DNA of 64,000 nucleotides from Simmondsia chinensis (taxonomy: Eukaryota > Streptophyta > Magnoliopsida > Caryophyllales > Simmondsiaceae): positions 6,899,501 to 6,963,500 of the forward strand of contig JAGTTD010000010.1 in assembly GCA_018398585.1 (NCBI GenBank), in the 5' to 3' direction. Positions 45,748-56,349 of the stretch are shown here, piece by piece. The position numbers and the translations under genes were made by a program. Under the pieces are notes generated by a model, which was not told where the DNA came from, made no database searches, and was given only the letters and a program-made list of their open reading frames with translations. Numbering within the stretch: the stretch's first letter is position 1; each line of letters begins with the position of its first letter.

Positions 45748-45878
45748 TATAATGTGTAGGTGTTTAGTATTGTATGTATTGGGCCCATTAGGCCTTCCTT
45801 GTATGTAATGTGCTTTGTATTGAAACTCTATAAATATACACGAGGGCTGCTGTGTTGGGCACGCTCTTTATTTTTTCA
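45748..45878 (+). mobile_element. 5' LTR of copia E
   Basis: Starts TATAATGTGTAGGTGTTT; the first eight or so bases present in the partner (TTTTAGAC) are missing. TATA box CTATAAATATA lies near 45828, end TTTTTTCA. Confidence 0.8.
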
Positions 45879-45890
45879 TGGTATTAGAGT
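45879..45890 (+). promoter_or_regulatory. Primer-binding site of copia E
   Basis: TGGTATTAGAGT follows the LTR end directly and matches the initiator tRNA-Met site at ten of twelve bases. Confidence 0.85.
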
Positions 45891-46079
45891 TAACCCTAGC
45901 TCTCTCGTAAATAATGCAAACCCTAGCCTCCCTCTCTTCCCTCCTTCAAATATTCAAACAAACCCCTAAAAATATTGAAAACCCTAGTCGCCCCAGCACC
46001 GCCGCACCACCACTAGAGCACTATTGCACCCATTTCCCACATGCCATTCTCCCTATTTTCGACCAAACCTAGAAACGTC

Positions 46080-47420
46080 ACTTTTCCATGGCTGATACAA
46101 CCTCGTCCACCACCTCTCCATCCACTGCCACCCCCTCGCCATAGCTTGCAGTGCCACCAGTTGCCGGTGGGACTGCTTCCCTTCCCACGCTGTTTAGCGT
46201 TTCCAACATCCGACATGAAATATCATCTACACTAGATCTAAATGATCCGTCGACCTACTTATATGGCTTAAATTATTTCTCTCTGCTTGTCGGGTTTACG
46301 CTGTTGATGACCACCTTGATGGCTCCTCTTTTCCACCCGCTGTCTTGGATTCAAACTACCACTATTGAAGACAAGTTAAAAATTTCCTTATCTCTTGGAT
46401 ACTCGGTACTATCTCTCATGATCTTGTTAGTACTGTGTGTGGAAACGATGATGATTTAACTGCCGCGTCACTTTGGGGTTCAATTATTAGAATTTTTACT
46501 GATTTTGCACAATCTCGTCAATTGCAATTTAAACGAGAATTAACCAACATTAAGAAAGGCAATCTCTCTATGTTAGCATATCTCACGAAAATTAAATCTC
46601 TGGCTGATAATCTTGGATTCGTAAATGCCTTATTTCTGATATCGACATGGTTTTAGCTGATGTGGATGGTCTTTCTGATGACAAAGATTTTAGTGTCGTT
46701 TGTACCTCTATCACATCTTCGGTTCCCTTTTCATCGTTTACTAAGGCACGATCTATGTTGATGAATGAGGAATCTCGCCTCAAGAATAACAATACTGGTG
46801 CTCCTACAGTCCTCCTTACTACAGGCTCCACCGTCGAGCAACCGCAGTAGCTTGCTGTAGCCCCTCACCCGACACAACAACCACTGGCTGCAACAAAGCA
46901 GCCGGTTTCCCTTCCTGCTCATCAAATGTCGTATCCATTGGGATATGGAAATCAATTTGATAATAGTCGAGGAAATGGTCGAGGCTGTAAGGGTCGAGGT
47001 AATGGCCGTGGTCGTGGACGAAACAGTCATGGTTATGGAAATTAATGGATGCAGAACATGTGGGGTCCAAACTATAGGGGGATTCCTTGGCCCATGCCCC
47101 CTTTTTACATGCCATATCGATCTCCTCAGTTTGGCACTGCTCCTCCAGGTGGTAATGTATCTCCTCATCCACATTTTCATCCTGCAAATAAATGCTTATA
47201 CCACTGGCTATGTTTTTGACCCAGGTTTTGATGCGAGTCAGTTCTGCCTACAGTCTTATTCGATCCCCTATCCTTGACTCATCCTGGGTTATAGATAGTG
47301 GGGCATCCTCCCATATGACAAATAACTCAGGTATCCTAACGTCCTTGTCTCGTTATAATGGTCTTGACAAAATTTTAGTCGGTAATGGCGCATCTCTTTC
47401 TATTGCTGGCATTGGGTCAT
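46080..47420 (+). pseudogene. Copia E gag and protease
   Basis: Gag text starts near 46089 (ADTTSSTTSPSTATPSP), with IRHEISSTLDLNDPSTYL, RELTNIKKGNLSMLAYLTKI near 46535 and a Gly/Arg-rich stretch (NGRGRGRNSHGYGN near 47000), but no zinc knuckle is seen. The protease is well kept: WVIDSGASSHMTNNSGILTS, then LVGNGASLSIAGIGS, near 47285-47420. Frameshifts separate the parts. Confidence 0.8.
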
Positions 47421-47429
47421 AATTTTTTC

Positions 47430-48500
47430 CACCCCTGCAGGTCGTTTTGCCCTAAACAAAATTCTGTTTGTCCTGGCCTCTCTTAAAATTTACTTTCCGT
47501 TCGGCAATTTTGTTTAGATAATAATTGTCTTCATGAATTTAACTGTTTTGGTTTTTCTATCAAGGATCCTAAATCAAAGTCTACCATCATTCGATGTGGA
47601 TTTATCCTATGCGTGCCAAATATGAGGTATTTGATTTATTTTTTCGGTTTCGTATCCTCATATTATATCAATTTGGTGTGGAGATAAAATAATTTTAGTG
47701 TGACAATAGCACATAATATATCAATCGTGATTTTAACGGACTTTCTATGCAACGGGGCATTTTCAATCGGGTTTCTTGTCCTCATACCTTCCAACAAAAT
47801 GGGAAGGCTGAACGCATGCGCAGAACCATTGGTAACATGATACGCTCACTTCTGTTTCAAGCTTGTAGGCGTTTGGAGTATTGGCGTGAAGCTGTTCTTG
47901 TTGCTACTCATATTATAAACTTATTGCCCTCAACATCCATTAAGAAAAAGATCCCATATCAACGATTATATGAAAATAAGGTCAATTCTGATCATCTTCG
48001 AGGTTTCAGTAGTGCTTGTTAACTTGAGTGCTACTACTCCACATAAACTTGCTCTGCAATCTACCTTATATATTTTCTTAGGATATCCTCCAAATCATAA
48101 AGGTTACAAATGTTGGATCTCTCAACTAACAAAGTCATTATCCTGAGGCATGTTGTTTTTGATGAAACATATATTCCTTTTGCACGGTTGGGCACTTTAT
48201 CTCAAACCACGATGCAATGACTTCACTGTGTCTTTTCGTCACCACTTACATCATCTCCCTTCATCGGAAGCTCCCTACGGCCTCTTGTCAGGCCAATCCT
48301 GACCCCGGCACCATCCGCCACCCTATCTCCTCTTACTAGTGCTGCACTTGAGCCACCCGTGTTAGCTCCGGCCTCTCCGCCAGCTTTCACAGCCGCTACA
48401 TCACCCCCAGCCTCGCTCTCGACTCCAGCCACTTCTCCCATGATCACTCGATCAAAAGCTGGTTTTGTGAAACCTCTTCTCAAACCATCTAAGCTTGCTC
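47430..48500 (+). pseudogene. Copia E integrase and linker
   Basis: Integrase core remnants: CDNST-like text at 47700, then SCPHTFQQNGKAERMRRTIG near 47768 with the DDE glutamate, and ATHIINLLPSTSIK. A Ser/Pro/Ala-rich linker lies at 48230-48480. The front of integrase is shortened. Confidence 0.75.
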
Positions 48501-49504
48501 ATAATGGGTTGCCCGAGTTTCCTTTTTCTTATAAACAAGCTCTTACTGATGATAACTAGAGAAATGCAATGCTTGATGAATATAATGCTCTTATTTGTAA
48601 CAAGACATTGGATCTCGTTCCTTCACCCCCTCACGGTAACATTGTTGGTTCTATCGCATTAAACAAACTTCCACTGGTCAAATTGAATGCTATAAGACCC
48701 GGTTGGTTGCCCAAGGATTCACACAAAGATATGGCATTTACTATGGTAAAACCTTTAGTCCCGTTGTTAAGCCCGCTGGTCTGCACCGTCTTGACTATTG
48801 CCACTTCTCGCAAGTGGCCTATTCATCAGCTTGATGTCAAGAATGCCTTTCTGAATGGTACTCTTAGTGAAGAAGTTTATATGAAGCAACAACCAGTTTC
48901 ATTAGTTCTCAGTTTTCTTATTATGTCTGTAAGTTAAGCAACTCTTTACGGTCTCAAACAGGCTCCTCGCGCATGGTACACTCATTTTGCTAGCTTTCTC
49001 CATCGTCTTGGATTCAGTAGTTGTAAGTCCGTTTCATCGTTATTTGTCTTACATCATGGACATGACATGGCCATACTGTTAGTTTATGTTGATGATATAG
49101 TTCTCACTGCCTCTTCTGACGTGTTTCTTCAAGCATTGCTTCATTCTTTTCGCTCTGAGTTTGATATGACAGATTTGGGATGCCTCAATTATTTTCTTGG
49201 TATTTCAGTATCTCACTTATCTACCGGCCTTTTCTTGTCCCAATCCAAGTACGCTCATGATCTGCTTGACAAGGCCAACATCCTTTCCTGCAAGCCTGTT
49301 GCTACACCCACAAATTCTAAGTCCAAACTTTCGGTAGATGATGGCAAGCTCATGACGGATCCCACCTTATACAGGTCCATTGTTGGTGCCCTTCAGTATC
49401 TCACTCTTATTCATCCCGATATTTCCTATGCAGTGCAACAGGTGTGTCTCTTTATGCATGCTCGGCGGTTATAGTATTGGATGGCTGTTAAATGCATCCT
49501 CAAA
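48500..49504 (+). pseudogene. Copia E reverse transcriptase
   Basis: Motifs: [14 protein letters not shown] near 48600, [20 protein letters not shown] near 48825, YGLKQAPRAWYTHFASFLH near 48945 in a shifted frame, and intact LVYVDDIVLTASSD at about 49077-49120, followed by DMTDLGCLNYFLGISV and YRSIVGALQYLTLIHPDISY. Ends where the hAT-type element is inserted. Confidence 0.85.
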
Positions 49505-49727
49505 TAGGGGTGTTCATAAAAAACCGAAACTGAAAAAACCGAACCAAAACAAAGAAAACCGAACCAAAAATTTTCGGTAATTGATTTAGAAATTCTGGTT
49601 CAGTTACCAAACTGATAAAAAAATCCAGTTAATTTGGACGATTTTGGTTCCCAGGTTTGACTTAAACTCTTAACCAAAAAAATCAAATTATATATTTTTA
49701 TACTACTATAGAAGAACATGTCCAAAT

Positions 49728-49795
49728 GCAGCCCAGTGGTTAGGCGCCTATCCCTTGGCCCAAAAGGTCAGGGGTTCAACTCTCCTCTTCTCATG
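49728..49795 (+). mobile_element. tRNA-like SINE head
   Basis: GCCCAGTGGTTAGGCGCC resembles box A and GGGGTTCAACTCT box B with tRNA-like spacing. A T-rich tract follows near 49806. Probably the head of a SINE inserted in the hAT-type element; ends are unclear. Confidence 0.45.
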
Positions 49796-50271
49796 AAATT
49801 TCTATTATTTTTTTAACTTTATTCTTGTATTTTTGTTTTGTTTACAATTATAAGCTAACAATACCCTATATATTAGTATAACAGATCAAATCAAAGCTAT
49901 CATATCATATTCAATAGATTAGTATCTAGTTTTCTTTTTTATTTTTAAAAAAAAAAATTAGATAAAAGGATTTTATCATCATTTCAAACAAACACAACCT
50001 ATATTTGAAAGTCTCAATGTTGAAAAAAGATGGGTATATAGATGAGCTTCTAAACAAGTAATTGATATTTCTAAATAGGAAAAAAAGGGGTTGAAGTTAG
50101 TGAAAAAAACTTAAAATTTATTTTCCAATAAGTGGTTACTAATTAACCGAACCGAATTAACCGAAGCCGAAATTGCAGTTAACCAAATTTAAACGGGTGG
50201 TGATGGTTATTGAATTTGCACTAATTTCTTAAATGGTTACTGAACCGATAAGCTAAACGGTATGGTTAACC

Positions 50272-51382
50272 CAACCGACTCAAGGAGAAGTCCTTCTGGA
50301 ATATTCAGCCGAGAGGTTCGATTTCATGGTCTTGAAGGAGCATTCTTGGTGTTCGATCGCTTTGTGCTGGGGCTTTTCGGCATATCATTGGTGATGGCTG
50401 GGACACTGCTTTGTGGTCCGATTACTGGCTGCCGTGTGGATGTCTGGAAGGGCGGATCACTTTCTGCCTCCTCCATTCCACTGGTCATCGTTTGGGATCT
50501 CGAGTTTCAGATATTATAGAGGGTGATTAGTGGCGTTTCCCACGGGATATTGAGGAGCTGTTTCCTATCTGGGATTCTATTGACTTCAGGCCCCGACCAG
50601 GGGTAGCTGACAGTGTACGATGGATGAGGGACCCATCTAGGGTTTTCACCACTAGATCGGCATGGGAGACGATTCGCAGTCGGAGGGAGGAGGACTCCAT
50701 CCATCATCTCCTTTGGTTTCAGCTTCACATCCCGAGGCACTCCTTCATTTTGTGGCTTTCCTCCTGGGAGCTTCTATAGGCATTTGACAGACTGTTGAGA
50801 CATCGAGTGCAAGATGTTCGGCCTACTTGCATGTTGTGCGGTTCAGATGCTGAGTCGCATGACCATCTCTTCTTCACCTGCAGCTACTCTGCTACTGTTT
50901 GGTCCAGGGTGTCCTCTCGCACCTCTTTTGCCTAGCCCACGCTTTCGTGGCGCGAGCTGGTTCAGTGGGCTGCTACCAGGCATCGTGGCCGCAAGGTGGA
51001 TCGGATCCTTGCCCGCCTTTGTTTCTCCACTACGGTTTACATCCTCTGGTATAAGCGTAACCAGAGGATTCATCGGTCCCGGTCCGGGCCTTCTGCAATC
51101 ATCACTAAGGAGATCACAGGATTGGTCCGCAGTCGTCTAATTGCTGCCCCTACGCTTCGCGGTGCTCATCGCCACTCGCAGCTTCTGCAGGGTGGGGGAT
51201 TGAGCATTAGCTTGTTTGCCTTCATTTGCTTGTTCTCGTTGATACATCTTGCTTTGTTTCTTTCTTTGATTGATTATTTGATGTAGGCCTTATGGCCTTG
51301 GCTTAGGGTATGCCCCTCGTAGACTTGTACATATATTTTGACTATATATAGTATTTATCACTAATTTACCAAAAAAAAAAAA
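50272..51382 (+). mobile_element. LINE, 5'-truncated, 12-bp target duplication
   Basis: GTATGGTTAACC at 50260-50271 and 51383-51394 is a perfect 12-bp target duplication, and the insert ends in poly-A (51371-51382). These are hallmarks of target-primed reverse transcription. It carries only the C-terminal end of a plant LINE ORF2: GDGWDTALWSDYWLP near 50393, RPRPGVADSVRWMRDPSRVF near 50590, a zinc-finger-like CMLCGSDAESHDHLFFTC near 50830 and YILWYKRNQRIHRSRS near 51040. Reverse transcriptase and endonuclease are absent. GC-rich compared with its host. Confidence 0.9.
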
Positions 51383-51411
51383 GTATGGTTAACCGATAAT
51401 GAACACTCCTA

Positions 51412-51962
51412 TCCTCAGATACATTAAAGACACAATTGATCATGGATTAACTATATCGCCTACTCGTATGGACCAACTCGTGACATATTCTGATGCAGAT
51501 TGGGCTAGATATCGAGATACTCATCGCTTTACATCTGGCTTCTGTGTCTTTCTAGGGGGTAATATAATTTCCTGGTCCTCAAAATGGCAACCTACTGTTT
51601 CCTGATCCCGTGCTGAGGCTGAATATCGTGCAATTGCCAATGTCATTTCACAGTGGTGTTTGCTTCACTCCCTTCTTAGTGAGCTTAGTCTTCTTCTTCC
51701 CCGGGCTATTTTGATCTATTGTGATAATATTTCGGCTCTGTATTTGTCTCCTAACCCTATGCAGCATGTTCGCACTAAACATATTGAGATCGACATCCAT
51801 TTTGTTCGTGAGCGAGTTTAGATGAGTTTTGTTCTAGTTCTTCATATCCCTTCATCTCAATAAATTGCAGATATCTTCACCAAGAGCCTTCCGCGGCACC
51901 TCTTTCTTCTTTTCAAGCACTACCCTCACATTCGATTATCTTCGGCTTCGGTTAAGGGGGGA
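51412..51962 (+). pseudogene. Copia E RNase H
   Basis: Continues the frame cut at 49504: RYIKDTIDHGLTISP, YSDADWARYRDTHRFTSGFC, a stop in the PTVS*SRAEAEYRAIAN stretch, IYCDNISALYLSPNP, TKHIEIDIHFVRERV and IADIFTKSLPRHLF. Then the polypurine tract TTAAGGGGGGAT. Confidence 0.85.
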
Positions 51963-52101
51963 TTTTAGACTATAATGTGTAGGTGTTTGATATTGTATGT
52001 GTTGGGCCCATTGGGCCTTCCTTCTATGTAATGCGCTTTGTATTGAAACTCTATAAATATACGAGAGGGATGCCGTGTTAGGCACGCTCTTCATTCTTTC
52101 A
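51963..52101 (+). mobile_element. 3' LTR of copia E
   Basis: 139 bp, nearly identical to 45748-45878 (AATGTGTAGGTGTTT, GTTGGGCCCATT, CTATAAATATA, CACGCTCTTCATTCTTTCA). Confidence 0.85.
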
Positions 52102-52815
52102 ATTTTAAATCAAAAACCTAATACGTACCACTATGGGTCTTCAACATCTCAACATAACCGAAACACTAGAGGGAAACAAAAACAGGAGTTTCCATATGCA
52201 TGAACTAAGGTTATCTTTGGTAGATCTCTAGGTTAGCAAGGAAGGAAAACAATGAAGCAAATTACAAGAAAGAGATTTTATTAATCCTCCCCTCTTCCCC
52301 CTCTAGAAAACCCTCTTTATGTAGCTAATCCATGATCTATGTCAACCCTAGCAAATGGCCATCCGAACCGTCTGTTGTTGCCTCCATCAATTGCCCAAAT
52401 AAGCTCAAAGAAACGCAATCATGTATAATATATGATGACAAGTGTCCCCATAAAGAATGCTAGATGAGAACCGCTACTAAACGAAGCACGCGACTACCTA
52501 AAACGGGAACAATCAAGATACTTCCAAGCACGAGCAAGGGAAAACGAACTCTGTCCATTTTGCTGGAAAACGAAGCACAGGACTATCCGAAGCATGGGTA
52601 GGAACTTTAGCAACTAGGCAAATCAAAATGAACAATGTCCATTTTGCAACACCATTTCAAAATAAGAATGAAGAGACCCCTGATTTTTCTAGAAGTTACA
52701 TTTCATGTCATTGCCTATTTAGCCAATGCTAATTAGTAGAGTTAAGTTTAATTTAACATATGTTTTAGGCTAATAAAACAACAATTAGTCTATTTAGTAA
52801 CCTATATATTCAACA
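52102..52815 (-). mobile_element. LTR of copia F
   Basis: In minus orientation TGTTGAATATATAGG at 52815 follows a purine-rich TAAAGTAGAGATT. Farther on come a possible TATA area and AATAAAATCTC (about 52270), an LTR-like arrangement. The far end is covered by copia E, so the length is unknown. Confidence 0.5.
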
Positions 52816-54440
52816 AATCTCTACTTTAGTTACTATATAGATAAACAGTTAATCTTACTCTAGCAATAGGGGTATACAACCCTAGTTCAATATATTATCT
52901 TCAGCCAAATTGATGCACTTGACCAATTTGTTCAAGGTGACAACGTTTGTGCCCGTGTCTGCTAGTTTTTCATTGGGTTATTTACATTTTAGTACCCTGA
53001 TATTTTTTAAAATAATAAAAAGGACCTTCACCTTTTTTAAATTATTAAAAAGGACCATAAGTTTTTCTCTTATTAATAGAAAAGCCTCTAAGTTTTTGTC
53101 GCATTAATAAAAAGGTTCATTTTCGACATGATGCCGTCATTTTTAGTTGAGAAAACTCACATGACAAATATGTTTTTATTAATGCTACAATAAAATGACA
53201 AAAATACCCTTTAATAACCATGATTTGGAACAAATTAAGTGAAAACAGATAGTTTCTATATCATATAACATCTTGACATTCGTGCTTATAAAGTAAGAAT
53301 AAGGGTATTGAAACGTATGTTTTGTCATTTTACTATAGCATTAATAACAAGCAGTTGTTACATTAGCTCCGTCGCTAGAAGACGACGTCATCACGCTTGA
53401 GAGGGGCCTTTTTAATAATCGGAAAAGGTTAATGTCCTTTTTATTATTTCGAAAAATGTTAGGGTATTAAAATGTAAATAACCGTTTTTCATTAGTATAT
53501 ATTTTGCTTCAGATTAACCTTATTTTCATCCACTTATTCCATTAAAAATCTCCTTCTAACAACTAAGTGTTTTGTCTACTTTTCAACTAAAGGGTTTTTG
53601 CTAAGAGCTAGGATTGACTAACTATCTGAATATATCAAGGGTGGTTTGGAGATTAAGTTCAACTCAGACGGAATTAGAGTCAACTATAATGCTTTTTTTA
53701 TTGCATCAATCGGTGCCAAAAATTTATCTTCAATCGTGGAGAGTCACAAACTAAAGAGGTGTGTTCTAGTTGACTTTCTCCTATCTAAGTCCCCATCAGA
53801 GTCAAATTTAGCATATCTAACTTTGTTTAGGTTGCCGTTTTTCTTACCACAGGTAACATCCAAACTAGTGGATGCCTTAATATATCCAAGTAACTATTAA
53901 ACCCTATTTCAATTTTTTTTTTTTCCTGGTTAATTCATGAATCTAGATGGAACACTCATGACATATGCAAGGTATGGCCCACTACAGGTCATAACATGCA
54001 TAACTAAGCCTATAGCATTAGCATTAGGGAACTTGTGTCATTTCTTGTTTATCTAAGTTATTAAATGGGGGTTGATCTACTAAACAATTCGATTGTCCAG
54101 CAACGAACATTTTAGGTTTTTGAATCTTGCAAGTTAAATACGTTTATTCCTTTTCCAAATATTTTTATTGTGATAAGTGGACTGTTTTTGGGTACCTATC
54201 TGTACTAATTTCCATACCTAAAATTTTCTTTGCTTCACCTAGGTCCTTCATGTCAAATTTCTCAAGATTGATTTTAGATTTTGGATTGTAGTTAAGGTCC
54301 TTCTAGACAAAAACATATCATCAATGTATAGAAGCAAGAAAATAGCAAAATTAGAGCTATCATTCTTGTAATAAAAACATTTATCTTGCAAACACTATTT
54401 TAAGCATGAAAGTATATAAATCATATATACCATTGTCTTG
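52816..54440 (-). pseudogene. Copia F RT and RNase H remnant
   Basis: On the minus strand: FYYKNDSSNFAIFLLLYIDD then MFLSRR near 54370-54300 (active-site YIDD), RNase H text FDSDGDLDRRKSTRTHLFSL near 53830-53770, and the terminus LADTGTNVVTLNKLVKCINL near 52955-52890. A Mutator-type MITE (52975-53484) splits the last segment; removing it and one target copy joins IYTNEK to LADTGT. Heavily broken. Confidence 0.7.
52975..53484. mobile_element. Mutator-type MITE with 9-bp target duplication
   Basis: 510 bp with inverted ends of more than 50 bp: GGGTTATTTACATTTTAGTA and TTAAAATGTAAATAACCG, continuing inward with AATAATAAAAAGGAC on both sides. It is flanked by perfect TTTTTCATT copies at 52966-52974 and 53485-53493. 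Long terminal repeats plus a 9-bp duplication are the Mutator superfamily signature. No coding capacity. Confidence 0.88.
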
Positions 54441-54449
54441 GCAGTTGTT

Positions 54450-55540
54450 TCAAAGATAAATTGTAGAAAACCCTCTATCTTTTGTTTAATAACGGAAAAC
54501 CAAATTATAAATAAGACCATTCACTTAACCTCTTATTAAAACTCCATCTTTTATCCCAAGTCAACCTTTTATGAGCATTTTTTCCCCCAAAATGAGGGGA
54601 CTAAGTGTTTGATTCCATTTTTAGAAAGGGGTTTTATGTTTTTAGGCACCAATTAGGAGTTTTTTTTATGTTTTTAACAAAAATAAGGGGGTTTTCTATA
54701 TTTACATAAAATAATTATTTAATTAATTATAGTAATAACACTGTAAGTTAAGAAGATGTCAAAAATAATTTCAAAATTAGATTAATAAATTTAAAACTAA
54801 ATAATGTATGTAATTTAAAATTTTCAAAACAAATTTTGGAAAAAATAATTTTTTGAAAAAATCATAATATCTATCTTTTAACTTTGGTAAAATTATATTA
54901 AAAAATTTTAAATTAAAAAAATGTACGAAATTCAAAATTAGGATTTCTCTACTCTTATACAAAATATAAGACTTTATATTTTTGGCCAAAAAATAGAAGC
55001 TTTTAGGTTTTTTTGGTAAAAGACAAGGGGATTTTCTAATTTTTAAACAAAAATAATTTTTTAATTAATTATATAATGATGTTATAAATTTGTAAGTTGA
55101 TAAAATATTTTTTAAAATTGTCATAAAAATAGTATAAGACAAAATATAATAATCTTTGCTAGAAATAAATTTCAAAGTTAAATTAATAAATTTAAAATTT
55201 AAAATTATATTCAATTTAAAGTTTAAAAATAAATTTTGAAAAAACTTTTTTTAGAAAAAAAAAAAAACTTGAAAAACCGAATTTAAAAAAGTTTTATCAT
55301 ATTTTTCAATCCAACAGATTATTTTTCAGAAATTTGTTTTCAATTTTTAATGTCATACATTTTCTAATTTGAAATTTATCGATCTAATTTTGAAATTATT
55401 TTTAACAAAAAAATAATGTATTTTATTTATAATATTTTTATGACTTTTATCTTCTTAACTTGTAGTGTCGTTACTGTAATTAATTAAATAATCATCTTTG
55501 AGTAAATATAGAGGAGCCGGTTCCAGAAATAATGTCTGAA
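54450..55540. repeat. AT-rich inverted-repeat cluster
   Basis: An arm at about 54690-54800 (TATATTTACATAAAATAATT, ATTTAATTAATTATAGTAAT) has its inverted partner at about 55360-55520 (TTACTGTAATTAATTAAATA, GAGTAAATATAGAG), and further partial copies lie between (55040-55090, 55190-55240). It is probably a non-autonomous DNA transposon or several nested ones. No coding sequence. Confidence 0.6.
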
Positions 55541-55625
55541 AAAAATAAAAAAATAATGTTGAAAAAAAATAATTACTTTCATACGGTCCACGTGTGCAGG
55601 GCGAATGACGTAAACACCAAACTAT

Positions 55626-55821
55626 AAACTGCGTCTTTGCCAGGTGGTTTTTATGTACTTAAACCGCGTCAAGGAGACACGGTTAAAATAATAATAATAA
55701 AAAACCGCGTCATGGGGACACGGTTCAAGTAATAAAAACGCGTTGTGGGGTAAGGGTTTTTTTTAATAAAACCATGTCTATGAAAAGCGGTTCTTCAGAA
55801 ACGTGTCTCTTAGACATGGTT
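55626..55821. repeat. Array of six short hairpins
   Basis: Imperfect inverted repeats of 9-10 bp with about 5-bp loops recur every 25-42 bp. Two clear ones read AACCGCGTC..GACACGGTT (55662-55684 and 55703-55725). Others are AACCATGTC..AAGCGGTT (55770-55792) and AAACGTGTC..GACATGGTT (55799-55821), with weaker ones near 55626-55650 and 55736-55760. They lie just upstream of a TATA box and the Mutator-like coding remnant. Confidence 0.75.
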
Positions 55822-55872
55822 ATTACATGGGGAAACTGCCTACCTGTAACGCAGTAACGCAGTTTACCCATT

Positions 55873-55881
55873 CTATAAAAA
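55873..55881 (+). promoter_or_regulatory. TATA box upstream of Mutator-like gene
   Basis: CTATAAAAA followed by a CT-rich stretch and a C25 run (55937-55961), as in a plant promoter and leader. Confidence 0.55.
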
Positions 55882-56349
55882 CCCTCTCCTTCCTCCCACA
55901 TTCACACGGCACCCCTCTCTCTCTCTCTATTTCTCTCCCCCCCCCCCCCCCCCCCCCCCCCTCGCTCGTAACCCTGCCGCAGCTCCGAAGCACTTTCTCG
56001 TCGCCGGTAACATAGTCTGCGGCCGCTCCTCTTCTTGATCACACGTCGGAGATCCTGTCAGGTCACCATTGTCCGTGTTATTTGTCCACTTTTGCATTTC
56101 TTCATCGAAGTTCATAACCACGGTAATTTTAACGTTTTGTTTTTGAAATAATATTTTCTTTTGTTTAAAAATACATGTTGTTATATTGTAATGATATTCA
56201 TTTAGTTATCTAGGTAATTATATTCATTTAGTTATCTAGGTTTACTTTACTTTTTTCAGTTAGTATTTGTGTTTATTATGTATTATCTAGTTGAATATTG
56301 TTGAAATATTATTTGCATTAAAGTTTGTATAATTGTTATTTTTCTTCAG

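Larger units (their letters stand above)
49505..51411. mobile_element. hAT-type non-autonomous element in copia E
   Basis: Ends TAGGGGTGTTCATAAAAAAC and ATAATGAACACTCCTA are inverted repeats. Flanks TCCTCAAA (49497-49504) and TCCTCAGA (51412-51419) are an 8-bp target duplication with one mismatch. Without the LINE it is about 0.8 kb and non-coding, rich in AACCGAACC-type words. It carries a tRNA-like SINE head and a LINE. Confidence 0.85.
45748..52101 (+). mobile_element. Ty1/copia element E with both LTRs
   Basis: Short LTRs (45748-45878 and 51963-52101), primer-binding site 45879-45890, gag through RNase H on the plus strand, polypurine tract at about 51951-51962. RNase H is split by a hAT-type element (49505-51411) that itself carries a LINE. 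LTR ends are near-identical in text, but no target-site duplication is visible: left flank is copia D, right flank a copia F LTR. Confidence 0.85.

Noticed and set aside
46731..47187. Minus-strand ORFs of 149 and 122 codons
   Set aside because: Antisense to the Gly/Arg-rich gag of copia E; no domain.
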